From positions 1 to 48,507 of the IMG/VR virus record IMGVR_UViG_3300046507_000159: 48,507 nucleotides of DNA; one strand, 5' to 3'. The notes under the pieces were generated by a model, which searched no databases, was not told the origin of the DNA, and worked only from the letters and a program-made list of their open reading frames with translations. A program made the translations under genes and the position numbers. Positions 39,471 to 46,475 of this stretch are shown here, one piece after another. Source of the DNA: a virus. Each line of letters starts with the position of its first letter. Position 1 is the stretch's first letter.

Positions 39471-39505
39471 GTATGAACTTTAGACGGGTACACTGTTAGT
39501 GTCAA
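39470..39505 (-). promoter_or_regulatory. sigma70 promoter P1-left (TTGACA-N17-TAAAGT) of the main early unit
   Basis: Reading leftward: TTGACA (39505-39500), 17-nt spacer, TAAAGT (39482-39477), start near 39470. Upstream GAAAATCTTTTGC resembles an UP element. It shares the -35, the -10, CGGGTACAC in the spacer (plus-strand 39485-39493) and the first transcribed bases with the 19.3-kb promoter. It should fire at infection without phage proteins. Confidence 0.86.
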
Positions 39506-39525
39506 CACATTCCGCAAAAGATTTT

Positions 39526-39545
39526 CTTAGAGCGTGCACTCTAAG
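39526..39545. promoter_or_regulatory. perfect palindrome, candidate operator O1
   Basis: CTTAGAG-CGTGCA-CTCTAAG: 7-bp arms around a 6-bp centre, about 65 bp upstream of the early transcription start. The palindrome at 41047-41066 has the same 6-bp centre and the same arm length. No T-tract follows, so it is more likely a protein-binding site than a terminator. Confidence 0.6.
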
Positions 39546-40039
39546 CTACGGAGCGCTGTTCGTCGGTAGTTGCTACTCGTTACAACTTGCAACAACTCAA
39601 CGAGTGCTGATTCTGCGTGTTTACCATTCGTCCGACAAGGGCCGAGCCGCCGCAAGTATTGACGGACACGAAATGTACCGTTTCCCCGCTCTCGCCCTGC
39701 TGGTAAGGCTCAGAGCGTCGATAAGTAGGCTTTTGGGTACATGTTTCGTGTAATCATATGAACGTAATGTATTGCTCACTTAAGGCGTCGTTAAGAAACA
39801 TTCCACCCTCAAACCGGCTCAATTACGAGTTTTCCTGTCCTCTCGCCTACCTATCGTCGGAATAATTTTGCTATTTGTTGCGTTTGCGCGTTGCAACTGT
39901 TTCGTTGTTACCGAGCCGCAATCGGCTTACTTTTAGCGAACGGTAAGACATGCCTCTTTTGTCTCAAATCTTGTTGCATCTCGGCACTAGCGCTAGAGCG
40001 GGAACTTTTGCCCTGCTACAGTTAGCCCCGCCGCAAGGA
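39546..40039. other. non-coding control region between early promoter and recombinase-like gene
   Basis: About 490 nt without a credible gene; an 84-codon GTG frame at 39499-39753 has no ribosome binding site and a composition unlike the genes. It is rich in short direct and inverted words (TTGCAAC/GTTGCAAC, CTAGCGCTAG at 39988-39997) and locally AT-rich. It could hold an origin, operators or RNA leaders. No conserved element identified with confidence. Confidence 0.45.
39914..39934 (+). terminator. possible rightward terminator
   Basis: AGCCG-CAAT-CGGCT stem followed by TACTTTT on the plus strand. Short stem and interrupted T-tract. It could insulate the recombinase-like gene from upstream transcription. 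Confidence 0.4.
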
Positions 40040-40069
40040 TTGACATAGAGCTAACCCTACGGGTACCCT
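40040..40069 (+). promoter_or_regulatory. candidate promoter for the recombinase-like gene
   Basis: TTGACA (40040-40045), 18-nt spacer, TACCCT (40064-40069). The -35 is consensus and the -10 weak. It overlaps CGGGTACCC (40060-40068), related to the spacer word of the two leftward early promoters. An alternative -10, TATAAA at about 40085-40090, would give a nearly leaderless message. Either way no Shine-Dalgarno precedes the ATG at 40103. Confidence 0.5.
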
Positions 40070-40102
40070 ATCGATGTACGCCATATAAACTACATTACTG
40101 AC

Positions 40103-40993
40103 ATGCCTAACGTTATTACCAAGTACGCCAAGGACGGACGAGTTAGCTACCAAGCAGTTGTCCGTGTGGACAAGGCCCGCCCCATTAAGAGGACCTTTCC
40201 TACCCTGGAGGAGGCCGAGGCGTGGCGTGTCACAAAGGACCAAGAATTAAGAGCGCTGCGCGATACGCCCGCTCACGAGTTTTCGCTTGCGGAGGTCATA
40301 GAGGACTACACAACGCTCCACCCCTCCACTGTCCCTCCGGAGCTTGTACAACACTTGTCTAGTGCTATGTCGCTCCCGTTGGCCGCTGTGGGTGAGACCT
40401 ACGTACGAGAATTAGGCGAGGAGGACCTTGATACAGTGCAGGAGATAATCGAGCACGCCCGTAGGTATATGGGTGTGATGGTCCCGGAAAATATCGTGGT
40501 TGCTCTCCGTGCCAAAAGAAAAGGCCTCCCTTATCGGCCCCTCACTGCTTGGGAGGAGTCATGCTTGTTAGCAGGTTCAAAAGGCCTCGCTAATGATTGT
40601 CTACAGGACGTGTTAATCCTCGCTTTAGACACAGCATTAGTCCAACAGGAAATACTGGACCTCCAACATAATCAAGTATGTTTAGAGGAGAGTGTTATCC
40701 GCATGAGTCCCGCACGCATTATTCCTTTGACCACCCGCGCAAAGACGGTATTAACTAGACGCCTCGCAGATAATCACGGCCTCGTATTTTCTAATCTCCC
40801 TAAGAACACCGTCCAAACTGCCTTCATTCGCCTAAAAAATAAGCTCGGCTATAACGGGCCGGATTTTAACGACATTCGAAAGATTGCAATAACGCGCCTT
40901 GCAGAGAAAATGTCCATACACGAACTCAAGGACCTCCTCGGATACCAACGATATACCGCGCTTGAGTGGCTCATTGCCCTCCAGAAAGATTGA
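40103..40993 (+). CDS. tyrosine recombinase-like protein lacking catalytic residues; candidate regulator
   Basis: 296 residues with integrase layout: arm-type domain (1-55, 'YQAVVRVDKARPIKRTFPTL'), core-binding region (60-135) and catalytic-fold domain (150-296). Aligned by eye to active enzymes, the first Arg is Val180 (TALVQQE for TGxRxxE), the hairpin Lys is absent, the first His is Asn256 (FNDIRK), the second His is Tyr281 (LLGYQ), and the Tyr nucleophile position is Trp289/Leu290. Only Arg259 remains. It cannot cut DNA by the known mechanism but may still bind it. The gene is oriented away from the early promoter, lacks a Shine-Dalgarno, and sits where a repressor would be expected. The real integrase is at 15.8-17.1 kb. 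Confidence 0.82.
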   Translation: MPNVITKYAKDGRVSYQAVVRVDKARPIKRTFPTLEEAEAWRVTKDQELRALRDTPAHEFSLAEVIEDYTTLHPSTVPPELVQHLSSAMSLPLAAVGETYVRELGEEDLDTVQEIIEHARRYMGVMVPENIVVALRAKRKGLPYRPLTAWEESCLLAGSKGLANDCLQDVLILALDTALVQQEILDLQHNQVCLEESVIRMSPARIIPLTTRAKTVLTRRLADNHGLVFSNLPKNTVQTAFIRLKNKLGYNGPDFNDIRKIAITRLAEKMSIHELKDLLGYQRYTALEWLIALQKD

Positions 40994-41046
40994 TACGAGT
41001 ACACCCACGAGCAGGCCCGGAGCTAACCTGTGCAAGGGTTTCAGGT

Positions 41047-41066
41047 TTGTAAGTGCACGCTTACAA
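41047..41066. promoter_or_regulatory. perfect palindrome, candidate operator O2
   Basis: TTGTAAG-TGCACG-CTTACAA: 7-bp arms around a 6-bp centre which, on the minus strand, reads CGTGCA as in the palindrome at 39526-39545. It lies 54 bp after the recombinase-like gene's stop. It is not followed by a T-tract. Confidence 0.58.
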
Positions 41067-41135
41067 GTTGGTCAGCAGACTAGAAGAGAAGCAACCTCGA
41101 TAAACGCCCCGGTTGGTGCAAGGCCGATCGTTTGA

Positions 41136-41160
41136 CTTCCTGAGGGATTATAGGGAGCAA
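41136..41160 (+). promoter_or_regulatory. possible phage RNA polymerase promoter (TATAGGGAG)
   Basis: 'GGGATTATAGGGAGCAACC' shares TATAGGGAG with the initiation region of T7-class promoters and lies upstream of the HNH and terminase genes, where a late promoter is needed. The upstream recognition half does not match T7, as expected for a divergent polymerase. I found no clear second copy, so this is tentative. Confidence 0.25.
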
Positions 41161-41195
41161 CCTATATTAAACCTAGTAATTATATGGAGTTCCCA

Positions 41196-41489
41196 ATGGT
41201 TACTAAGGTATTCCATACCCGCTTACGGGGTAATGCTGGAGTACAGCAACGTAAGAGAATTAGGATTAGGGATAAGTACATTTGTCAGCATTGCAATATA
41301 GCTGTCCGTGTAGGAGAAGTAGACCATATTATCCCATTAGAGTTAGGTGGTACGAATAATGATAATAATCTACACCTGCTCTGCTCTCCTTGCCATATAA
41401 AGAAAACAGCTAAGGATAGAGGATATAAAGTAACCACAGGTTCTAACCTAGATGGTACTCCTACTAATCCAGAACATCATTGGAACTAA
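41196..41489 (+). CDS. HNH endonuclease next to the terminase genes
   Basis: 97 residues from ATG 41196, which has GGAG 6 nt upstream; an in-frame ATG at 41184 overlaps that site. The zinc Cys pair C-Q-H-C precedes 'VDHIIPLELGGTNNDNNLHL' and L-C-S-P-C-H, a complete HNH domain. HNH proteins beside HK97-type terminases stimulate cohesive-end cleavage during packaging, a likely role here. Codon use is visibly AT-rich (many TTA, ATA, AGA) compared with the rest of the genome, suggesting recent acquisition. Confidence 0.88.
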   Translation: MVTKVFHTRLRGNAGVQQRKRIRIRDKYICQHCNIAVRVGEVDHIIPLELGGTNNDNNLHLLCSPCHIKKTAKDRGYKVTTGSNLDGTPTNPEHHWN

Positions 41490-41494
41490 GACAT

Positions 41495-41635
41495 ATGAAA
41501 GTATGGGCCTGTTGGACTAGTGTTGATTGGGAGCTACTAGAGGTAGGCTCTAATCACTTGGTAGACGGTTGCTTTAAGAGTATGGACGAGGTTAAGGCTT
41601 ACTGTACGCAGTATGGCTACGAGTTGGCTCTCTGA
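41495..41635 (+). CDS. small hypothetical protein, 46 aa
   Basis: ATG 41495 opens 5 nt after the HNH stop and stays open for 46 codons ('MKVWACWTSVDWELLEVGSN' at the start). Shares the AT-rich codon use of the HNH gene, so the two were probably acquired together. Aromatic and acidic, alpha/beta. No family recognised. Confidence 0.55.
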   Translation: MKVWACWTSVDWELLEVGSNHLVDGCFKSMDEVKAYCTQYGYELAL

Positions 41636-41641
41636 GTAATA

Positions 41642-41695
41642 CAGTGTGTTCTCAGTGTAGAAATACAGTGAGTTATCCAGTGGTCATACTCAGTG
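41642..41695 (+). repeat. array of five CAGTG repeats, about one per helical turn
   Basis: CAGTG starts at 41642, 41653, 41666, 41678 and 41691 (steps of 11, 13, 12, 13 nt), so the copies lie near the same face of the DNA. A sixth copy is at about 41780. This resembles iterons or the cosB-type sites bound by small terminase subunits. Confidence 0.65.
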
Positions 41696-42141
41696 GTAAT
41701 CCATAGCAGGCTACGCCTAGCATAAGGCTAGCCCGCATTACCATATCAATATCGGCCTGTAAAGATATTTCGCTGGAATCAGTGAAAAATAGTGATAAAC
41801 GTTGGTATATCACAACATCGGCCCGTTGTAATCTGTACCCATAGATGCAGGCTAATAAGGCGGGGGTAGTCGTAAATTTAGGCTATTTTAGCCGGGACAC
41901 CGACTGGTCAGAGTTCCGTTATCGCTAAGTCCAAATAAAAGCGGCCTAAATCCCTCGTTTTGATAGTTTTGCCTTAACAAGGCCGAATCCCGTTAGATAC
42001 GGGCTATGAACTATTTACACCGTCACCAAAGCTAATCCGTGCGGGTGTTTGGGTGGTATCCCGGCCCGTTATGGAGTAGCTCCGGCCTACCCCGAGCAAG
42101 TAGACGTAACGCCCTCGGCGAACGTGGCCCGCTTTATTCCC

Positions 42142-42170
42142 ACGCGTACGTAACGCGCGTATATACGCGT
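42142..42170. repeat. inverted repeat ACGCGTA / TACGCGT before the terminase gene
   Basis: Perfect 7-bp arms at 42142-42148 and 42164-42170 separated by 15 nt that are themselves CG/AT alternating. It ends 22 nt before the small terminase ATG. It could be a protein site or an RNA hairpin affecting translation of the terminase. Confidence 0.45.
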
Positions 42171-42191
42171 AGCCCAATTATAGGAGTCCTC

Positions 42192-42674
42192 ATGGCCCGC
42201 AAAAGAGCAGATAGCACTACGCAGGCCGTAACGGCTACTCAGGCGGCTATTTCAGGCCCAATTCAACCCCCGGCCCATATTAAGCTCAGAGAGGGAGACC
42301 TCCCGTTTTGGGAGGCTATTATCCTTGCCCGGGCCGCTGATACGTGGAATACGGCAGACTTGACCCATGCGGCTAACTTGGCCCGTTGCCAAGCCGATAT
42401 TGTCCGGTTGCAGGGGGACATTGAGAAAGAGGGAGATACGATTGTCTCCGCCCGGGGCCTCCCCGTGGTCAATCCCAAGCATACCCTCGTTGAGACACTC
42501 TCCCGCCGTGCGGTGTCGCTCTCCCGGGCACTCCATACGCACGCAGAGGCCACACAGGGCCGCTCGCGGGACGCGGGGAATAAGCAGGCCCTGGAGAAAG
42601 GCCAGCGGGCCGCTGTAGAGGCTATGCGTGAGTCCGAGGAGCATTCCCTTATCCCGGGCCTGACGTTGCAATGA
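42192..42674 (+). CDS. terminase small subunit (P27-like)
   Basis: 160 residues from ATG 42192 (TAGGAG 6 nt upstream). Basic N-terminus 'MARKRADSTTQAVTATQAAI', then 'DLPFWEAIILARAADTWNTA' and 'ARCQADIVRLQGDIEKEGD', the helical profile of P27-type small terminases, with a late 'SRRAVSLSRALHTHAEA'. It recognises the packaging site and recruits the large subunit. Overlaps that gene by 4 nt (ATGA). Confidence 0.88.
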   Translation: MARKRADSTTQAVTATQAAISGPIQPPAHIKLREGDLPFWEAIILARAADTWNTADLTHAANLARCQADIVRLQGDIEKEGDTIVSARGLPVVNPKHTLVETLSRRAVSLSRALHTHAEATQGRSRDAGNKQALEKGQRAAVEAMRESEEHSLIPGLTLQ

Positions 42675-44257
42675 GGGTACGGGAGCCTACTAGCCCCGGC
42701 CCACGAAAGCAGACAATCCCCCGGACACGCGGAGAGCGCGCAATTGAGTTCTGCGAGCGATACCTCCGCGTCCCTGAGGGGGCCTTGGTCGGGCAACCTA
42801 TCCGCTTTGAGGAGTTCCAGCGGGAATTTATCCTCTCGATTTACGACAACCCGCACGGCACACGGCGGGCCTACCTCTCGATTGCCCGTAAGAACGGCAA
42901 GAGCGCGGTTATCGCGTGTATTTTGCTTGTCCATCTAATCGGGCCTGAGGCCAAGCTCAACTCACAGATTGTCTCCGGCGCTATGTCCCGGGACCAGGCG
43001 GCCCTAGTGTTTAACTTGGCCGCAAAGATGGTGCAGCTATCCCCGGACATTTCCCCGCTCATTAAGATTAACCCCTCGGGTAAAAAGCTCGTGGGCCTCC
43101 CGCTCAACGTTGAGTACAAGGCGTTGGCCGCAGAGGGCAAGACTACACACGGCCTCTCCCCTGTTCTCGCTATCTTGGACGAGATAGGCCAGATACGCGG
43201 CCCGCAGGATGATTTTATCGACGCGGTAACCACCGCGCAGGGCGCGCACGCCGAGCCGCTCCTTATCGCTATCTCCACGCAGGCCGCCACGGACGCGGAT
43301 TTGCTCTCGATATGGCTAGACGATGCGCTCAAGGGTGAGGACCCGCACACGGTAGTACGGCTCTACGCGGCCCCGCCTGACGCGGACGTAATGGACCGTG
43401 AGGGGTGGAAAGCAGCTAACCCGGCCCTCGGAGTGTTCCGTAGCTTGCAGGACGTGGAGGACCAAGCGTTACGCGCGCAGCGTATGCCCTCCTCAGAAAA
43501 CACGTTCCGTAACCTGATTCTCAATCAGCGCGTATCTACGGTCTCCCCGTTCGTGTCCCGCAACGTGTGGGAGTCTTGCCGAGGCGTCCCCGAGCTAATC
43601 CCCGGTTCGCAAGTATTCGGCGGCCTGGACCTCTCGGCCCGTACCGACCTTACCGCGTTCGCTCTCATAGGCAAGCATGAGGGGCGGTGGAATTCCCGCG
43701 TATGGTTCTGGACGCCCGAGGAGGGCCTACGAGACCGCGCCAAGCGGGACCGCTCCCCGTATGACCTATGGGCCGAGCAAGGTTTCCTACGTACTACCCC
43801 GGGCCGCACAGTGGATTACGAGTACGTAGCCCGGGACATTCTGGAGATATGCGAGGAGTACGCCGTACACAGCATTGCGTACGACCGTTGGCGAATTGAC
43901 CTCCTCAAAAAGGAGTTTAAGGACCTCGGCATAGACGCGGATACGTCCCACAAGGACGGCGGCCGCCTCCCTCTCGTGCCACACGGCCAGGGCTACAAGG
44001 ACATTTCCCCGGCCTTGGACCTTTTGGAGTCCGAATTGGTAAATGGGCGGGTTACTCACGATGGTTCCCCGCCTTTGACCATGTGCGCGTCCAACGCGAT
44101 TGTCCAGAAAGACCCGAGCGGCAACAGAAAACTAGACAAGGCTAAGGCCACGGGCCGCATAGACGGCCTCGTAGCTCTAACTATGGCCTTTGGTGCAACG
44201 GTGCTAGCAGCTAGCGACATTGAACCGGAGCGTACTTTCCAACTTTTTGCATTCTGA
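42671..44257 (+). CDS. terL: terminase large subunit
   Basis: 528 residues. ATPase domain: Walker A-like 'IARKNGKSA' (71-79), Walker B with acidic pair Asp170-Glu171 ('LAILDEIG'), then 'IAISTQAATD' coupling motif. Nuclease domain: Asp in 'FGGLDLSARTDLTAF' and a late Asp in 'GRIDGLVALTMA'. This is the HK97/P27 class that generally makes cohesive ends. Translation is coupled to the small subunit. Packages the genome into proheads. Confidence 0.95.
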   Translation: MRVREPTSPGPRKQTIPRTRGERAIEFCERYLRVPEGALVGQPIRFEEFQREFILSIYDNPHGTRRAYLSIARKNGKSAVIACILLVHLIGPEAKLNSQIVSGAMSRDQAALVFNLAAKMVQLSPDISPLIKINPSGKKLVGLPLNVEYKALAAEGKTTHGLSPVLAILDEIGQIRGPQDDFIDAVTTAQGAHAEPLLIAISTQAATDADLLSIWLDDALKGEDPHTVVRLYAAPPDADVMDREGWKAANPALGVFRSLQDVEDQALRAQRMPSSENTFRNLILNQRVSTVSPFVSRNVWESCRGVPELIPGSQVFGGLDLSARTDLTAFALIGKHEGRWNSRVWFWTPEEGLRDRAKRDRSPYDLWAEQGFLRTTPGRTVDYEYVARDILEICEEYAVHSIAYDRWRIDLLKKEFKDLGIDADTSHKDGGRLPLVPHGQGYKDISPALDLLESELVNGRVTHDGSPPLTMCASNAIVQKDPSGNRKLDKAKATGRIDGLVALTMAFGATVLAASDIEPERTFQLFAF

Positions 44258-44260
44258 CCT

Positions 44261-44854
44261 ATGAGCACTAAGGCATTTTCCGCCGTGGTCATTAAGGGCA
44301 TGGACGAGGAGGCGCGGGAGATTACCGGCATTGCCAGTACTCCCACGCTGGACCGAGTTAAGGACAGCGTTAAGCCCAAGGGCCTCACGTTCGCTCCCGA
44401 GGTCCCGCTCCTGCTCAATCACGACCACTCGCAACCCGTGGGTACCGTTAAATTCGGCACGCCCACGGATAAGGGCCTCCCCTTTACGGCAAAGATTCCC
44501 AAGGTAGACGAACCCGGGACCGTCCAAGCTCGTACTGACGAAGCGTGGCATAGCGTTAAATCCGGCCTCATTAAGGGCGTATCCATTGGATTCCGCCCCG
44601 AGGACTACGAGCCTAACGCAGCGGGCGGCCTCACCTTTACCAAGGCTAGCGTCCACGAATTATCCCTCGTTGCTATCCCGTGTAATCCCGAGGCAGTGAT
44701 TACCGCTTTCAAGAGTTTGCAGCACGCCGAGGACACCGCGCAAGCGGGGGCCGAGGTACCGGGCGAAAACCCCGGAACGGCGCAAGGGGAGAACCCGGCG
44801 CAATCACCCGAGGCGGCGCAACCCCGCGTCTCGCTTCTCCCCTTTCTCGTCTAA
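44261..44854 (+). CDS. prohead maturation protease (HK97 gp4 / U35 type)
   Basis: 197 residues. The His in 'LLLNHDHSQPVG' (about residues 50-61) and Ser in 'KGVSIGFRPED' (about 110-120) with 'VHELSLVAIPCNPEA' mark the herpes-like serine protease fold of HK97 gp4. A Pro/Ala/Glu tail (about 160-197) is probably removed. It cuts the capsid delta domain. It is immediately upstream of the capsid gene, but portal is not upstream of it as is usual. Confidence 0.92.
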   Translation: MSTKAFSAVVIKGMDEEAREITGIASTPTLDRVKDSVKPKGLTFAPEVPLLLNHDHSQPVGTVKFGTPTDKGLPFTAKIPKVDEPGTVQARTDEAWHSVKSGLIKGVSIGFRPEDYEPNAAGGLTFTKASVHELSLVAIPCNPEAVITAFKSLQHAEDTAQAGAEVPGENPGTAQGENPAQSPEAAQPRVSLLPFLV

Positions 44855-44874
44855 ATCAATAAGGACACCGTAGT

Positions 44875-46212
44875 ATGAACATTTCGGAACAAATCAAGGC
44901 CCTGTTGGCTAAGCTCGCTGAAAAGACCGCAGAAAAGAACGCGTTTGTTGTCGCCAAGGGCGTAGACGCTACCCCGGAGGACGTGGAAAAGGCTAAGGGC
45001 TTCATGGCCGAGATTAAGGCAATGGAGGACCGCCTGGAGATTCTCAAGGACGCGGAAAAGTCGATTCTCGCGCAGGCTAAGGCGGTCCCGGCAACGGCGG
45101 ACGGCGTTACGGTGATTGACCCGACGACTATCACCACCAAGAGCAACGCCCCCAAGGGCTCCTCGGTCGCTCGCGTGGCCCTCACGCTGATGGCGGCTCG
45201 CGGTAACCTCATGTTGGCCGAGCAAATGGCCGCAAAGCACTACAAGGACGATGCCGTTGTTAATGGCGTGGTTAAGGCCGCAGTGTCGGCGGGTACTACG
45301 TCCGTGGCAGCATGGGCCGGTAACCTGATTTACCCGGAAGTGTACGCGGCGGACTTTATCGAACTCCTGTACCCGCAAACGGTCCTCGGCCGCCTGGAGG
45401 GTATGCGAAAGATTCCGTTTAACGTCCGTATTAACGGTATGAACGGCGGTACGCAAGTGGGTTGGGTTGGTGAGGCTAAGAACGTTCCGGTTACGTCCGC
45501 TTCGTTCTTCAATGTCAACCTCGGTTGGAACAAGGTCTATGCTATCTCGGCGTTCTCGGACGAGATTATCAAGTTCTCGAACCCGGCAGTTGAAGCGCTC
45601 GTGCTTTCGAACCTCGTTGAGGCTACGGCACAGGGCCTGGACGCTACGTTCCTGGGTTCGGGTGCGGCTACGGCAGTTAGCCCCGCAGGCCTGTTCTACG
45701 GCGTTACTCCGGTTGCCTCGGGCGCAACGCTTGGCACTACGGACGGCTCGCAATCGGCCCTGGACCTTATCGCGGACCTGCAAGCGGCAATCGCTCCCAT
45801 GATCGCGGCTAACCTCCCGGTTGGCGGTATCCGTCTGCTTATGTCGCCTGCCCGTGCTCTGCACTTGGGTTCGCTGCGTAACGCGCTCGGCGCTAAGTGG
45901 TTCCCGGGTCTGGACTTGAACGGCGGCACGCTGGAGGGTTTCCCGGTTATCACGTCGAATAACGTTGCGGGCAACGTGATTGACATTCTGTTGCCGAACG
46001 AGGTGTATCTCTCGGAGGACGCAGGCCCGGAAATTGACTTCTCGCGCGAGGCGTCGCTCATCATGGACACGGACCCGGATAACGCAAGCTCCAAGGCGGT
46101 CTCGATGTTCCAAACGAACCAAGTTGCGGTCAAGATTGGCCAGTTTATCAATTGGGCACCGCGCCGCGCCGGTATCGCCGCGAAAATCTCGGGCGCTGAT
46201 AAGTACAAGTAA
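44875..46212 (+). CDS. major capsid protein (HK97 fold)
   Basis: 445 residues. The first ~100 are a helical, charged delta (scaffold) domain ('MNISEQIKALLAKLAEKTAE'), followed by the HK97 body with 'AAVSAGTTSVAAWAGNLIYP', 'EVYAADFIELLYPQTVLG', 'VNLGWNKVYAISAFSDEI' and C-terminal 'FINWAPRRAGIAAKISG'. The delta domain should be cut off by the protease encoded upstream. Ends ahead of a strong hairpin. Codon use is the most biased (GC-rich) in the genome, fitting high expression. Confidence 0.93.
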   Translation: MNISEQIKALLAKLAEKTAEKNAFVVAKGVDATPEDVEKAKGFMAEIKAMEDRLEILKDAEKSILAQAKAVPATADGVTVIDPTTITTKSNAPKGSSVARVALTLMAARGNLMLAEQMAAKHYKDDAVVNGVVKAAVSAGTTSVAAWAGNLIYPEVYAADFIELLYPQTVLGRLEGMRKIPFNVRINGMNGGTQVGWVGEAKNVPVTSASFFNVNLGWNKVYAISAFSDEIIKFSNPAVEALVLSNLVEATAQGLDATFLGSGAATAVSPAGLFYGVTPVASGATLGTTDGSQSALDLIADLQAAIAPMIAANLPVGGIRLLMSPARALHLGSLRNALGAKWFPGLDLNGGTLEGFPVITSNNVAGNVIDILLPNEVYLSEDAGPEIDFSREASLIMDTDPDNASSKAVSMFQTNQVAVKIGQFINWAPRRAGIAAKISGADKYK

Positions 46213-46241
46213 TCCACTTAGAAGTACTAACCCGTGTGCCT

Positions 46242-46257
46242 ACCCTCTCAAGAGGGT
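46242..46257 (+). terminator. hairpin after the major capsid gene
   Basis: ACCCTC-TCAA-GAGGGT forms a 6-bp stem directly after the capsid gene, followed by the palindrome GGGTACCC and no T-tract. More likely an mRNA 3' stabiliser or processing site than a full terminator, since late genes continue downstream. Confidence 0.45.
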
Positions 46258-46280
46258 GGGTACCCTTCAAAGGATTTTAT

Positions 46281-46475
46281 ATGTTGGTCAAGGTTAAAGC
46301 CCTTCGGAGGGTAGTGTTGGACCGCGTGATTAACGCGGGGGACGTAGTAGATATGCACGTAGCGCTTGCCCGTTTGCTGTACCTCGCTGGAGACGTTAAG
46401 ACGCACACGGAAGAACCCGAACAGGTAGAGCAAGCCGCCCCGGTGCGCCGTGGCCGCCCCCGAAAGGAGGCCTAA
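46281..46475 (+). CDS. small protein between capsid and portal, 64 aa
   Basis: ATG 46281 with AAAGGA upstream. Residues 1-40 form a beta-type fold ('MLVKVKALRRVVLDRVINAG') and the end is acidic then basic (R-R-G-R-P-R-K). Small proteins of this kind accompany HK97-type heads and may be decoration or head completion factors. The stop overlaps the portal start (TAATG). No firm family. Confidence 0.65.
   Translation: MLVKVKALRRVVLDRVINAGDVVDMHVALARLLYLAGDVKTHTEEPEQVEQAAPVRRGRPRKEA

Larger units (their letters stand above)
41636..42191. other. non-coding region before the terminase; candidate cos/packaging site and late leader
   Basis: 556 nt with no credible gene; the frame open from 42039 into the terminase lacks a start signal before 42192. 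It contains the CAGTG array (41642-41695), near-repeats ATCGGCC(C/T)GT at about 41752 and 41818, hairpins GGCTA-TTT-TAGCC (41881-41893), GCCTT-AAC-AAGGC (41971-41983) and CCCGT-TAGAT-ACGGG (41989-42003), and a palindrome at 42142. Position and repeats fit a packaging initiation region, since P27/HK97-type terminases cut cos sites just upstream of their genes. Confidence 0.55.

Noticed and set aside
39499-39753. 84-codon plus-strand frame with GTG start in the control region
   Set aside because: It overlaps the early promoter -35, has no ribosome binding site, and its composition is unlike the genes around it.
40994-41195. Possible tRNA or small structured RNA after the recombinase-like gene
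   Set aside because: I looked for a TTCGA-type T-arm, an anticodon arm and a CCA-compatible acceptor stem and found none. Only the 20-bp palindrome at 41047 stands out.
44851-46122. 423-codon minus-strand frame opposite the capsid gene
   Set aside because: Antisense shadow of the highly biased major capsid gene; Arg-rich with no start signal or neighbours on that strand.
40060-46265. GGGTACCC palindromes at about 40061 and 46258 as a shared operator
   Set aside because: GGTACC occurs at several other places including coding sequence, so the match alone is not meaningful. Only the copies within the matched promoter spacers were kept as a finding.
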